Shown here one piece after another: positions 1-11,455 of a stretch of DNA of 64,000 nt. The notes under the pieces were generated by a model. That model did no database searches, was not told where the DNA came from, and worked only from the letters and a program-made list of their open reading frames with translations. Numbering within the stretch: the stretch's first letter is position 1; each line of letters opens with the position of its first letter. The stretch covers positions 46,841,174 to 46,905,173 of the forward strand of contig OZ025250.1 in the NCBI GenBank assembly GCA_964019135.1, in the 5' to 3' direction. Origin of the DNA: Arenicola marina (taxonomy: Eukaryota > Annelida > Polychaeta > Arenicolidae). The translations under genes were made by a program, and so were the position numbers.

Positions 1-1050
1 GGGATCCGCTACACCCCCTCCCTCCTCTCCCCTCCCCAGAGCCGGGGATCCGCTACACCCCCTCCCACCTCTCCCCTCCCCAGAGCCGGAGATCCGCTAC
101 ACCCCCTCCCTCCTCTCCACTCCCCAGAGCCGGGGATCCGCTACACCCCCTCCCTCCTCTCCCCTCCCCAGAGCCGGGGATCCGCTACACCCCCTCCCTC
201 CTCTCCACTCCCCAGAGCCGGGGATCCGCTGCACCCCCTCCCTTCTCTCCGCTCCCCAGAGCCGGGGATCCACTACACCCCCTCCCTCCTCTCCCCTCCC
301 CAGAGCCGGGGATCCGCTACACCCCCTCCCTCCTCTCCACTCCCCAGAGCCGGGGATCCGCTGCACCCCCTCCCTTCTCTCCGCTCCCCAGAGCCGGGGA
401 TCCACCACACCCCGCTCCCTCCTCTCACCTCCCCAGAAGCGGGGATCCGCTACACCCCCTCCCTCCTCTCACCTCCCCAGAAGCGGGGATCCGCTACACC
501 CTCTCCCTCCTCTCCCCTCCCCAGAGCCGGGGATCCGCTACACCCCCTCCCTCCTCTCCCCTCCCCAGAGCCGGGGATCCACCACACCCCCTCTCTCTTC
601 TCCCCTCCCCAGAGCCGGCGATCCACTACACCCCCTCCCTCCTCTCCCCTCCCCAGAGCCGGCGATCAGGCTGCACCCCCTCCCTCCTCTCCCCTCCCCA
701 GAGCCGGGGATCCGCTACACCCCCTCCCTCCTCTCCCCTCCCCAGAGCCGGGGATCCGCTACACCCCCTCCCTCCTCTCCCCTCCCCAGAGCCGGGGATC
801 CACTACACCCCCTCCCTCCTCTCCCCTCCCCAGAGCCGGCGATCAGGCTACACCCCCTCCCTCCTCTCCCCTCCCCAGAGCCGGGGATCCGCTACAACCC
901 CTCCCTCCTCTCCCCTCCCCAGAGCCCGGGATCCACTACACCCCCTCCCTCCTCTCCCCTCCCCAGAGCCGGCGATCAGGCTACACCCCCTCCCTCCTCT
1001 CCCCTCCCCAGAGCCGGGGATCCACTACACCCCCCTCCCTCCTCTCCCCA
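1..1050. repeat. Minisatellite, 44-bp unit, about 23 copies
   Basis: Head-to-tail copies of a 44-bp unit that starts GGGATCCGCTACACCCC (a BamHI site) and continues through a long C/T tract to CCCCTCCCCAGAGCCG. Variants such as GATCAGGCT and AGAAGCGG recur. The array continues past the left edge of the window. The plus strand of every unit looks like a 3' splice site (pyrimidine tract followed by CAG). Open frames on the minus strand come from the repeat and are not a gene. Confidence 0.95.
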
Positions 1051-1068
1051 CTGGGCCTGTTTATCGCA

Positions 1069-1764
1069 GTGTTCCCCTCCCTGTTTCCAGCACCCTTGAC
1101 TATGGCACAGAAAACCCTCGCTCTTCAAGCAAATAGGATAGTTGCCTTGATATTGCAAGTTGCAAGGCAGGTAAATTTGTTTGGTATTGAGACCTATTGG
1201 AGGCTTTTTGATAAAATGGTTATTCCTGTATTAACATATGGTAGTGAAATATGGGGAAATTTTACTCATGATTGTATTCAACAGGTTCAAACCAGATTTT
1301 GCAAGCACATCCTGCCGTTACCCAGTCAAACTGTCAATGTAGCTGCCATGGGGGAATGTGGAAGAAGGCCCATCAAAGTATTGTGGTGTAAATTGTTAAG
1401 AATGGATGACTCCAGATTACCGAAAGCTTGTTATGAGATGTTGTATAACCTTAATAAGGCTGGAAGAATTACATGGGGAACCGGCGTTAAAACACTCTCT
1501 ATAGACAAGGCTTTGGTATTAGTTGGGTAACTCAGGAGGTGGGATCTGTTGAAAAGAGAAAACAGGTGTTGCAAATATTGTGCTAAAATCGGTGAAATTG
1601 CTGTTGAAGATGAATACCATTTTGTTATGATTTGTCCCCTATATTCGGTGCCTAGAAGAAAATTACTTGCACAAAATCTCATCAAATATCCCACGAGTAC
1701 CAACTTTATTAATATTATGTGTAACCTGGATCAAATTGTAATTAAAATTAAAGTACCTCAATAA
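1069..1764 (+). pseudogene. Non-LTR retrotransposon (LINE) remnant, RT C-terminal part
   Basis: One reading frame, broken only by a TAA at 1528, encodes the end of a LINE reverse-transcriptase polyprotein. The RT thumb/connection motif reads LFDKMVIPVLTYGSEIWG. It is followed by RFCKHILPLP, a GECGRRPIKVLW segment and, after the stop, a zinc-finger-like tail CKYC...EDEYHFVMICPLY (Cys-x2-Cys then His and Cys). Catalytic RT motifs are absent, so it is 5' truncated as LINEs usually are. It resembles the C-terminal part of the second LINE at 5.56-7.5 kb but is a different copy. AT-rich composition contrasts sharply with the GC-rich arrays on both sides. Confidence 0.8.
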
Positions 1765-1770
1765 ACTATT

Positions 1771-1790
1771 ATACAGTAAACTATTATACA
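1771..1790. repeat. Short direct duplication at the end of the LINE remnant
   Basis: The segment TAAACTATTATACAG is present twice in tandem, just before the 26-bp array begins. It may be a relic of LINE 3'-end insertion or of array seeding. Confidence 0.6.
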
Positions 1791-3724
1791 GTCTGTCAGA
1801 CGCGGCCGCTCCCGGCGTCTGTCAGACGCGGCCGCTCTCGCTGTCTGTCAGACGCGGCCGCTCTCGGTGTCTGTCAGACACGGCCGCTCTCGGTGTCTGT
1901 CAGACACGGCCGCCCTCGCTGTCTGTAAGATTCGGCCGCTCCCTGCGTCTGTCAGACGCGGCCGCCCTCGGTGTCTGTCAGACTTGGCCGCCCTCGGTGT
2001 CTGTCAGACGCGGCCGCCCTCGCTGTCTGTCAGACGCGGCCGCTCCCGGCGTCTGTCAGACGCGGCCGCTCTCGGCGTCTGTCAGACGCGGCCGCTGTCG
2101 GTGCCTGTCAGACACGGCCGCCCTCGCTGTCTGTCAGACGCGGCCGCTCCCTGCGTTTGTCAGACGCGGTCGCCCCCTGCGTCTGTCAGACGTGGCCACC
2201 CTCGCTGTATGTCAGACGCGGTCGCCCTCGCTGTCTGTCAGACGTGGCCGCCCTCGCTCTCTGTCAGAGGCGGCCGCTCCCGGCGTCTGTCAGACGCGGC
2301 CGCTCTCGCTGTCTGTCAGACGCGGCTGCCCTCGCTGTCTGTCAGACGCGGCCGCACTCACTGTCTGTCAGACGCGGCCGCTCACGGAGTCTGTCAGACT
2401 TGGCCGCTCCCGGCGTCTGTCAGACGCGGCCGCTCACGGAGTCTGTCAGACTTGGCCGCTCCCGGCGTCTGTCAGACGCGGCCGCTTTCGGTGTCTGTCA
2501 GACACGGCCGCTCTCGCTGTCTGTCAGACGTGGCCGCTCTCGGCGTCTCTCAGACGCGGCCGCTCGCGGCGTCTGTCAGACGTGGCCGCCCTCGATGTCT
2601 GTCAGACGCGGCCGCTCTCGCTGTCTGTCAGACGCGGCCGCCCTTGCTGTCTGTCAGACTTGGCCGCACTCGATGTCTGTCAGACACGGCCGCTTCCGGC
2701 GTCTGTCAGACTTGGCCGCCCTCGCTGTCTGTCAGACTTGGTCGCCCTGGCTGTCTGTCAGACGTGGCCCCTATCGGTGTCTGTCAGACGTGGCCGCTAT
2801 CGGTGTCTGTCAGACGCGGCCGCTCTCGGCGTCTGTCAGACGTGGCCGCTCTCGGTGTCTGTCACACGCGGCCGCTCTCGGTGTCTGTCAGACGCGGCCG
2901 CTCTCGGCGTCTGTCAGACGTGGCCGCTCTCGGTGTCTGTCAGACGCGGCCGCTCTCGGCGTCTGTCAGACGCCGCCGCCCTCGCTGTCTGTCAGACGTG
3001 GCCGCTCTCGGTGTCTGTCAGACGCGGCCGCTCTCGGCGTCTGTCAGACGCCGCCGCCCTCGCTGTCTGTCAGACGCGGCCGCTCTCGGTGTCTGTCAGA
3101 CGCGGCCGCTCTCGGCGTCTGTCAGACGCGGCCACTCTCGGCGTCTGTCAAACGCGGCCGCTCTCGCTGTCGGTCAGACGCGGCCGCCCTTGTGACGCGG
3201 CCGCTCACGGCGTCTGTCAGACGTGGCCGCTCTCGCTGTCGGTCAGACGCGGCCGCTCACGGCGTCTGTCAGACGCGGCCGCTCTCGGCGTCTGTCAGAC
3301 GCGGCCGCTCTCGCTGTCGGTCAGACGCGGCCGCTCTAGGTGTATGTCAGACGTGGCCGCTCTCGGTGTCTGTCAGACGCGGCCGCCCTCTGTGTCTGTC
3401 AGACTTGGCCACTCCCGGTGTCTGTCAGACGCGGTCGCTCTCGGTGTCTGTCAGACGCGGCCGCTCACGGCGTCTGTCAGACGCGGCCGCTCACGGCGTC
3501 TGTTAGACGCGACCGCTCACGGCGTCTATCCGACGCGGCCGCTCCCGGCGTCTGCCAGACGTGGCCGCTCTCGCTGTCGGTCAGACGCGGCCGCCCCCGG
3601 TGTCTGTCAGACGCCGCCGCTCTCGGTGTCTGTCAGACGCGGCCGCCCTCTGTGTCTGTCAGACTTGGCCGCTCTCGGTGTCTGTCAGACGCCGTCGCTC
3701 TCGGTGTCTGTCAGACGCAGCCAG
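1791..3724. repeat. Minisatellite, 26-bp unit, about 74 copies, NotI-rich
   Basis: The unit is built from GTCTGTCAGACGCGGCCGC plus a short variable stretch (CTCTCGGT, CCCTCGCT, TCCCGGC). It contains two palindromes: GCGTCTGtCAGACGC around one central base, and the NotI site GCGGCCGC. The unit has no stop in several frames, so long plus-strand frames (up to 586 codons, a 26-residue Arg/Ser/Cys repeat) appear in all three phases. Simultaneous openness in all phases shows they are by-products. The array is very rich in CpG. Confidence 0.95.
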
Positions 3725-4320
3725 CATTACGAGTTAACGTCGACCGGACGCGCATAGGCTATGACCGGCACTTGAACAAACTGAAAGAAAACGTTGAGGT
3801 ATGTGTCATTGTAGTCCGGTCATTCTAACACCACGTGGGGTGGATCTGGGACTGATTGCTACAAACAAAATTGTAGGGATAGTATCTATACACGACCTAG
3901 TACAACAGGAAAGAAATCTAAAGAAATCTAGAGGGGAGAACTTTTTTTTATTTTATTTGAAAACCACCTATTTCGTGAAGATTTGTACTCTAAATTTTAG
4001 TGCACGTATATTATATAATAATTACACTGCTACTACTATTTAAAATGCTCATTGTAATAGTTTACTCGTAGTACACAATAGCTGCGGCAATGCAGTATTA
4101 ATATTGTCACAATCGAATTTCATGTGACTTAACTTGAATAGTTCTATGCATAACTTGCACCGCGCATGTAGTTATATAACGTCGTGAAGGAGACTACCAA
4201 CAACCCATTTTGTCATGGCCTGTTCTCTCATCTGTTGTGTTAATCTTGTAGGCTACCCTCCCTGGGCTTGGCAAGTTGAACGGTACTTGTCGTCGGCGCC
4301 TCCAGTTAGGACGTGTCATG
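3725..4320. other. Unique intergenic sequence, no gene seen
   Basis: Mostly AT-rich sequence with T-rich and TA-rich stretches (for example 3940-4040). No long or motif-bearing reading frame, repeat or RNA gene was recognised. Confidence 0.6.
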
Positions 4321-5310
4321 TATACGTCATGCCAGGCTGACATGTATACCTACAGCCTGGGACCTGTGACCTGCGTACCTACAGCCTGGGACCTGTGACC
4401 TGTGTACCTAAAGGCTGGGGCATGTGACCCGTGTACCTACAGCCTGGGACATGTGACCCATGTACCTACAGCCTGGGACATGTGACCTGTGTACCTACAG
4501 CCTGGGACCTGGGACCTGTGTACCTACAGCCTGGGACCTGTGACCTGTGTACCTACAGCCTGGGACCTGTGACCTGTGTACCTACACCCTGGAACCTGTG
4601 ACATGTGTACCTACAGCCTGTGACCTGTGTACCTACAGTCTGTGACCTGTGTACCTACAGCTTGGGACCTGTGACCTGTGTACCTACAGCCTGGGACCTG
4701 TGCCCTGTGTACCTACAGCCTGGGACCTGTGACCTGTGTACCTACAACCTGGGACCTGTGATCTGTGTACCTATAGCCTGGGACCTGTGTCCTGTGTACC
4801 TACAGCCTGGGACCTGTGACCTGTGTACCTACATCCTGGGACCTGTGACCTGTGTACCTACAGCCTGGGGCCTGTGACTTGTTTACCTACAGCCTGTGAC
4901 CTGTTTACCTACAACCTGTGACCTGTGGACGTACAGCCTGGGACCTGTGACCTGTGTACCTACAGTCTGGGACCTGTGACCTGTGTACCTACAGCCTGGG
5001 ACCTGTGACCTGTGTACCTACAGCCTGGGACCTGTGACCTGTGTACCTACAGCCTGGGACCTGTGTACCTACAGCCTGGGGCCTGTGACCTGTGTACCTA
5101 CAGCCTGGGACCTGTGACCTGTGTACCTACAGCCTGTGACCTGTGTACCTACAGCCTGGGACCTGTGACCTGTGTACCTACAGCCTGGGACCTGTGTACC
5201 TACAGCCTGGGACCTGTGACCTGTGTACCTACAGCCTGGGACCTGTGTACCTACAGCCTGTGACCTGTGTACCTGGAGCTTGGGACCTGTGAACTGTATT
5301 CCTGCAGTCT
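4321..5310. repeat. Minisatellite, about 27-bp unit with shorter variants
   Basis: Repeats of GTGTACCTACAGCCTGG followed by GACCTGTGACCT. Full units are 27 bp; some copies lack one CTGTGACCT-type block, giving shorter units. Because 27 is divisible by three, the array reads as a 9-residue Cys/Tyr repeat. That frame lacks a plausible gene context and is rejected as coding. Confidence 0.95.
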
Positions 5311-5560
5311 GGGATGGGACAATGTCATGACCAACCACCAGGCCGAGGAAACAGTTTGATGATGTTAGCCGTGGCGTATGCTGTCCACCAGAGCGCCTAC
5401 CTTTCAGCTGGACGATATGGTCACAGTCCCAGCGGTGGACCTCCCTGTTTCAGCTGTTCTCACCACACACGGTGACTTCCACCGAAGGCGACAGCGCCGT
5501 GTCGCTCTCGTGGAGCGGATCCTTGTGTCACATCTGACGTTTGTGCGGGATTTGACGAAG
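5311..5560. other. Unique spacer before the second LINE remnant
   Basis: Non-repetitive sequence. Several overlapping short frames on both strands occur but none shows a recognisable domain. It may include more 5' LINE sequence too decayed to recognise. Confidence 0.4.
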
Positions 5561-7520
5561 ATGGCATTGGCGACGAAATGACGCGCAAGACTGCAGGTAA
5601 CGATGGAAAACCGAACGACATGATGAAAGCGGTTGCCCAACTGTCATTACCATATCTTGCGCGATTTTTTCCGATGCTGGAAAGGAGAAGCTTCCGAAAG
5701 ACTGGCGTAAAGCCGTCATATTGCCGGTACATAAGACAGGATCTTTCTCAGATATGGGTAATTATAGAGGTATCTCCTTATTGCCTGCCCTCAGTAAACT
5801 ATTACTGGAACTAGTTACAGACGTCAGAAGAGGTGGCGGGATATGCAATAGCCATTCAACTTGTGATGAGATATTTTGAACTTCAGTCTATAATTTAAAA
5901 GTGTTCTGGCTTAGTCTATTTGGTAAAGGTATTCATGAGGATGCAATGACGGTTATTCGCGATATGTACGCAAACGTTCAACCGCGTATCTTGTATTTTA
6001 TCAAGCACATACTATTTTCAGTGTAAAATCGAAACAGGATTGGGGTGTATGTTAAGTCCATTGCTGTTTGCTTTATATATAAAGGACTATTTATCACTGT
6101 TATCGCATTCAAACTGCCCATGTATCTACGTAAGTTATGACGCCCCGAACATAATAGCACTCATGTTTGTTGGCCGAGGACTCAGCAAACTGCGCGGATA
6201 CCGTAGGACATTTCTAACAAACGATAAAGATCTTAATATCTAAATATCTAATATCTAAAGGCTTTTTCTAAAAAGTGGAGTTTAAAAGCTAATATGAACA
6301 AAACGCAAGCAATTGTATTTCGGAGAGGAGGAATAGCTAAAGCGACTGAGCGATTGTTTTTAGATGGTCAAAGCGTCAAAGTGGTATCGTTGTGTAAATG
6401 CTTAGGGTTGGTATTAACTACCACTCTTAGATGGTCTAAAGCGGTTTCTACGCTAACTGGTCAAGCCAACAGGGCATTGGCCTTTATCTACAAGCTAGAT
6501 AATAAACTTATAAACGGTCTGCCCATAGAAGCACTATTTGCCTTATTTGATCCAATCATTGTGCCAATTCTCACGTATGCGGCCGAAATCCGGGGTCATC
6601 AAGAGTATAATCCAATCGAGAAATTCCAAGTTAGGTTTTATAAGAGATTGTTGGGAGTCAACACAGACCGCCGCATGAGGTGAATGTGGCACGCTACCTT
6701 TAGCAAAAATGTATAATGTTAATTTGATAGTACTGGTTAAATATATTGCAAATAGTAGGCATGTCAAAAGCTGTTATAATATGCTCAAAGCATATGATAA
6801 TCAAAATAGACGATCCTGGGCTGGCTCAGTGAAGGCTCTTTTGACCAAATGTGATTTTAATGGTGCATGGTTAAACCAATCAGTTTATAATGATAGTTTT
6901 TGTATTGCCGAGCTAAATCAAAGATAATAAACCGGTTTTATTAAAGAGTGACATAAAAAAGTTCGCAATCAAAGTCGCCTTGTGTGTTTTGTACATTTAA
7001 AGACCAACTCTCGTTTGCAGTACATTTTTTAGGAGTAAATAATGCCAAAATTAGAAAGCCTCATTCGCGTTTTCAGACGCTCAGCCGATAAACTTTCTAT
7101 TGAATTAGGTCGTCGTGATGGAACGTTTCTCGAATTCAGATTTTGTAAATACTGTGTTGTAAGATATGTTGTGGTTATAGAGGATGAAGACCACGTGTTA
7201 TTGTATTGTAGGACATGCCGTGGTTATAGAGGATGAAGACCACGTGTTATTGTGTTGTAGGACATGTCGTGGTTATAGAGGATGAACACCACGTGTTATT
7301 GTGTTGTAAGACATGTCGTGGTTATAGAGGATGAACACCACGTGTTGTTGGGTTGCCTGAAGTTTATGGATATTAGACCTTTGTATATAGACACTACTTT
7401 TAGTAATCCTCCAACATACGAAAACTGTGTTACGTTGGTGTCAAGTAAAAACATGTTGACACTGAGAAAATGTTTATGTACAAAAAACGCCTCCGCACGC
7501 AGCCTGAAATAAAAGAACGC
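5560..7520 (+). pseudogene. Decayed non-LTR retrotransposon (LINE), RT domain to C-terminal tail
   Basis: Pieces of one polyprotein are found in order but in shifting frames. 5577-5640 reads GNDGKPNDMMKAVAQLSLPY. 5700-5815 gives an RT start, WRKAVILPVHKTG then NYRGISLLPALSKLL. About 6037-6110 gives GCMLSPLLFALYIKDYL. 6294-6683 is the RT thumb (LFDPIIVPILTYAAEIRG, RFYKRLLGV). 6709-6927 and 7042-7512 hold the C-terminal CKYC and EDEHHVLLGC motif and tail. The YxDD box was not found: the region between 5820 and 6040 is deleted or scrambled. Frameshifts and stops throughout make it inactive. A 49-bp tandem expansion lies in its tail. Confidence 0.8.
7153..7350. repeat. 49-bp tandem repeat, 4 copies, inside the LINE tail
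   Basis: The phrase GTTATAGAGGATGAA recurs at 7174, 7223, 7272 and 7321, exactly 49 bp apart. The unit contains the codons for the EDEHHVLL motif of the LINE zinc-finger tail. Since 49 is not a multiple of three, each copy shifts the frame, so the expansion happened after the element had lost its function or destroyed it. Confidence 0.9.
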
Positions 7521-7690
7521 CGATAATTGTATTGTTTTGTGAAAAATGTATTTATGTTCACTGTTATGTCCTATGTGCCTAAAGGCCTTCTTTGACAATT
7601 AAATAATTTTTCACGTTCTGCCCCTACTCTCCTTTTCCGTTTGCTGTGCTAGGTTCCTCCGTTGTTTCCTCCCTGTTTCCGGCCCTGTCA
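7521..7690. other. LINE 3' flank and T/C-rich spacer
   Basis: Non-coding sequence with no recognised feature. It may contain the LINE 3' UTR. Confidence 0.35.
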
Positions 7691-8720
7691 TACAAGTTAT
7701 TCCTGCTTAAAATAAACCAAATGCCCTTAATCGATACCAGTGGTTGCCAGTTACATAGCAATTGCGCAAATAGGATTTTTCTCTTGTATTTTTATTACAT
7801 CCAAATACAATGAAGAATAAGAAATGAACTTTATAATTTTAGTAAAAATCATCCACCATCATATGATCATATACTTGTTGCTGAAATGTCCTCCTGCCCC
7901 CCCCCCCCTAGCCACTACAAACGCCCGCCGCCACTACCAACCCCCGCCATTACCAACCCCCGCCGCCACTACCAGCCCCCGCCACTACCCAAACCCAGCC
8001 ACTACCAACCCCCGCCGCCGGTACCAACCCGCGCCGCCACTACCAAGCCCCGCCACCACTACCAACCCCCGCCGCCACTGCCAGCCTCGCCACTACCAAA
8101 CCCCGCCGCCTATACCAACCCCCACCGCTACTACAAACCCCCACCGTCACTACCAACCCCAACCGCCACTACCGGCCCCCACCACTACCAAACCCCGCCG
8201 CCACTACCAACCCCCGCCGCCACTACCAACCCCAATCGCCACTACCAACCCCCGCCGCCACTACCAGCCACGCCACTACCAAAGCCCGCCGCCACTAGCA
8301 ACTCCCGCCACAACTACCAACCCCACCGCCACTACCAGCCCCCGCCGCCACTACCAGCCACGCCACTACCAAAGCCCGCCGCCACTAGCAACTCCCGCCA
8401 CAACTACCAACCCCACCGCCACTACCAGCGCCCGCCACTACCAATCCCCGCCGCCACTAGCAACCACCGCCGCCACTACCAGCCCCCGCCACTACCAGCG
8501 CCCGCCACTACCAATCCCCGCCGCCACTAGCAACCACCGCCGCCACTACCAGCCCCCGCCACTGCCGACTCCCGCCACTACCAACCCCCACAATCTATGT
8601 AATAATATTTGTCGCAACAATTGAGCGTTTACTGAGTCAATTTCCTTTACTGATTGATTTGGATTCCGGATAATCAATATTCCAATATTCAGTACCAATA
8701 TTCCCGTTGTCTCCTGCTGC
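7690..8720. repeat. Dispersed repeat, copy 1 (related to 25740-26280)
   Basis: Both flanks of the inner array match the region at 25740-26280. Shared phrases are ATCCAAATACAATGAAGAAT (7799 and 25840), CACTACCAACCCCCACAAT (8576 and 25980) and a TTACTGAG...TTTACTG...GAT stretch (8627 and 26199). This is an old, low-identity interspersed family of unknown class. Copy 1 has a large minisatellite where copy 2 has one short motif. Confidence 0.6.
7904..8590. repeat. C-rich minisatellite of CCGCCGCCACTACCAACC type
   Basis: The array starts in a poly-C run and repeats a 15-21 bp motif (CCGCCACTACCAACCCC, CCACTACCAGCC) about 40 times. A block of roughly 100 bp (about 8220-8320) is duplicated next to itself, and a second smaller block near 8425-8560 is also doubled. 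It reads as Pro/Thr/Tyr-rich frames in two phases. It is not treated as a gene. Confidence 0.9.
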
Positions 8721-9481
8721 TGATGTAGACACAATGACATCTGGTTGCTGATGGTCTGTTGGTTGTCAACCTCTCACCCTTCTTGTACGTCAGCTTGACT
8801 GTGATGTCGGGTGTACCGACCCGGCTGAAGGGGGTCGGGCTTAGCAACCCCCCCCCCCCCGCAACCCAGTCCCATCTCCACCACATGCTCCTAACAGCCG
8901 GGCCCCACCGCCAAGTTAACTTCACAGCATCCCCAGTCCCAGCCCCACCCCTTCCCCTGAACAGAACCGCCCCACCGCCAAGGGGCACAGCAGAACAACC
9001 ACACGGCCATCTTACCCCCCTCCCAGAACCCCTCAACGGCCCAGGTCCAGGTCCCCCCTCCCTGCCCCCCCCCCTGACACCCCCCCCCCCCGCCCCCCTC
9101 CGCGCCTTCCCCCCTCGCACCACGCACCACTCAAGAAATATCTCTGTATGGTCGATGGCCTATAGTACACTCGCCCCCCGGCCTCTCCCTACCCTCTCTC
9201 TACCCAATAACACACCACCCAAGAGATGCTCCAGAGGGCTTATCAGCAACCTGTAGATAACGTTGTGCCACAAGATGTAGGACATGGCCCGCTGGATTCT
9301 ATTCCTGCCATCACATCACCACCACATCACGGCCTCTGGAAACTAAATACCGACATTAGCGCTCCGCAAACACCGAAAAAACAACGCTGTGCTAGTTAAC
9401 AACTGACCGACAACTCTCTCACATGCCTTCCCCTTGACTTCATGAGGATGTTCACAATTCACTTTGGGCTACGTACTTGCC
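8720..9481. other. Intergenic, C-rich tracts, no gene supported
   Basis: Contains poly-C tracts near 8849-8860 and 9067-9092 and a proline-rich pseudo-frame on the plus strand at 8759-9256. Opposing frames on the minus strand are equally open, which is the signature of low-complexity sequence. Confidence 0.5.
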
Positions 9482-9763
9482 GGCTACACTCTGACACCTC
9501 CCCCTTGGCCGCATCCATAGCACAGCTGGTCAGGGTTTACATGGGGGGCCAGCTACCCTCTGACATCTCCCCCTTGGCCGCATCTACAGCCCAGCTGGTC
9601 AGGGTTTACATGGGGGGCCAGCTAACCTCTGACACCTCCCCCTTGGCCGCATCCACAGCACAGCTGGTCAGGGTTTACATGGGGGGCCAGCTACCCTCTG
9701 ACACCTCCCCCTTGCTCGCATCCACAGCACAGCTGGTCAGGGTTTACATGGGGGGCCAGCTAC
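9482..9763. repeat. Minisatellite, 69-bp unit, 4 copies
   Basis: Copies begin GGTCAGGGTTTACATGGGG and include CTCTGACACCTCCCCCTTGG and CCGCATCCACAGCACAGCT. The unit is 23 codons long, so a plus-strand frame stays open across all four copies (9442-9813), but nothing beyond the repeat supports a protein. Confidence 0.9.
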
Positions 9764-10010
9764 CTTGGCCGATCCAGGAATTTATGAAAGGGGTGGGGGG
9801 CAGCATTTATTGAAGCATTATCCAGGCGCGGCTCCAGTGAGTGACCGGGGTGGAGGGGGTGTGGGGGGGGGGGGTGTTATCCAGGCGAGGAACGTGCGAC
9901 CGGGGTGGAGGGTGCGGGTGTTGTGCGTAAAGATTCTTTGCTTGTGCCCCTTGTGCCCACTTCTTCAGAGAAAGTGTGTGTGTGTGTGTGGGGGGGGGGG
10001 GGGTACGTAC
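9764..10010. repeat. MITE-end fragment plus G-rich short duplications
   Basis: Begins TTGGCCGATCCAGGAATTTATGAAA, shown here in two parts (TTGGCCGATCC then AGGAATTTATGAAA). This matches the left end of the 121-bp MITE at 35316 (TGGCGAATCCAGGAATTTGT). No right end is visible, so it is a fragment. It is followed by two direct copies of a TATCCAGGCG...GACCGGGGTGGAGGG segment (about 9821 and 9879) and a GT/G run at 9977-10003. Confidence 0.5.
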
Positions 10011-10119
10011 CCTCTGTGCCCCATGTAAACAGTACCACGTTAGTGAAATGGACAAATATGTTACTTTGTCGGTAAGGTCCTGTGTGTGACTGGCGAGGTG
10101 TGTGTGAGGGGGTGGGGCG

Positions 10120-10400
10120 GGGTGTGTGTGCTTCCTGGCTCAAGACAGCTCGGATGAGCTGAGGATCAACAGGTCGAGGGCTCGCACCGTGACATTGTCC
10201 TTTGGGGCAACGTTCATCCAACCCCAATTGCCATTTCATTGCCCGAGAGGTTCCCATGTCAGTGTCCCGGGAGGTTTCTGCTTGCCTTCAATTAGTCCTT
10301 CATGCGCATTGAAATGGCCGAAGGCACCAACGTCCCATTTCCCTCGTGACGATAGTGATGGGTTCGAGCCGCCTGGACCAAAAGGTGCCTCGCCCTGATG
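10120..10400 (+). repeat. Possible old SINE-like sequence
   Basis: Contains GACATTGTCCTTTGGGGCAA, reminiscent of the 'TGTCCTTGGGCAAGGCAC' body common to metazoan tRNA SINEs, and a box-B-like GGTTCGAGCC at about 10361. There is no clear box A or second copy in the window, so this is tentative. Confidence 0.3.
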
Positions 10401-11455
10401 AGCAGATTTGTGAGTTAAACACCGAAGTGCGCCCCCCCCCAAATCTCCCCGCGCCCCAGTGCCCCATGTTACCTGCTTCTCTTGGCGCGGGGTGACGTTC
10501 TGGTTTGTACAACGTGCCACATGCCACGTACCACGCACCTCGCTCTGCCAGAGGTCACATCAGCCTGATCCCTGTGGGTTGTTACTGGTATCATTGGGGA
10601 AATGCGTAGGGGGGCGGGGCATACACACCCGGCTCTCAAGGCCCATCCTGTCGAGTTGAGGTATCCCTCTATGGCGCCGCTCGCCATTGTCACCACCTCT
10701 TGGGAGACACTCGGCATCGTTCTGCGGTTCTCAGGTATCAATATCCAGGTGTGGTGGGTAAGTCAAGCAGATATGTGACTTGTCGAGTGTCTGGAATGAG
10801 ATCATAATCTTGGTCGTATTATGTAATAGCGTTGAATAAGGATGTTTGTGGGAGGCAGCGGCGATCTAGTGCTTAATGAGTTAATTACCACTCCTAATCG
10901 CAATCGCCCAACAGGGGGCGATCCACCAACTCTGTAATCTTGCTGTCTCACGTAACTTTGATCACAGGTCACCTTCTAAATTGTCCTTGATTCATGGCGC
11001 TTTCATAAATTCATGGCAACAAGGCGGAACACCTAAATCGCGCAACATCCAAATGTTACATCTAGCCTTAGACAAAAAAGTGACTTAACCGCTTGGTTCT
11101 GATGTTCAAGGTGACAACCCTGCCCTGCTAAGATAAAGTATTGTGAGGTAATATCTACAACATTACCGTTCAATTTAGCAGGAAGCACGACGTCGATGTG
11201 CCTATATATTGGCCCGCGGGTATTATCAGTGTACATATCAGAGGCTCTCATAAACATTATAGCTTGGATCGGATCTCGTAGGCTACGTAAGGAGGCGATA
11301 CTCAGGGTAAAACACTCTCAACTATGTCTCAGTGTAAACGATGGATCAGTAGCTCATCTCTAGAAAAGCCACAGTTGATTTGCTTACCTCATGTTGGCAC
11401 GCACATTCAGTCTTTATCCCACCTTGGCATTACATGCTTATTCTCTCCTGACACG
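10400..11455. other. Intergenic, no gene seen
   Basis: Mixed-composition unique sequence. A CTCF-like motif lies at 10907-10922 on the plus strand. No recognisable coding exon was found on either strand. Confidence 0.5.

Noticed and set aside
1867-3828. Long plus-strand open frames (442-586 codons) in three phases
   Set aside because: They are translations of the 26-bp array; all three phases are open at once and there is no start context, splice structure or domain.
8759-9256. Proline-rich 165-codon protein
   Set aside because: Low-complexity C-rich DNA with equally open opposite-strand frames; no conserved motif.
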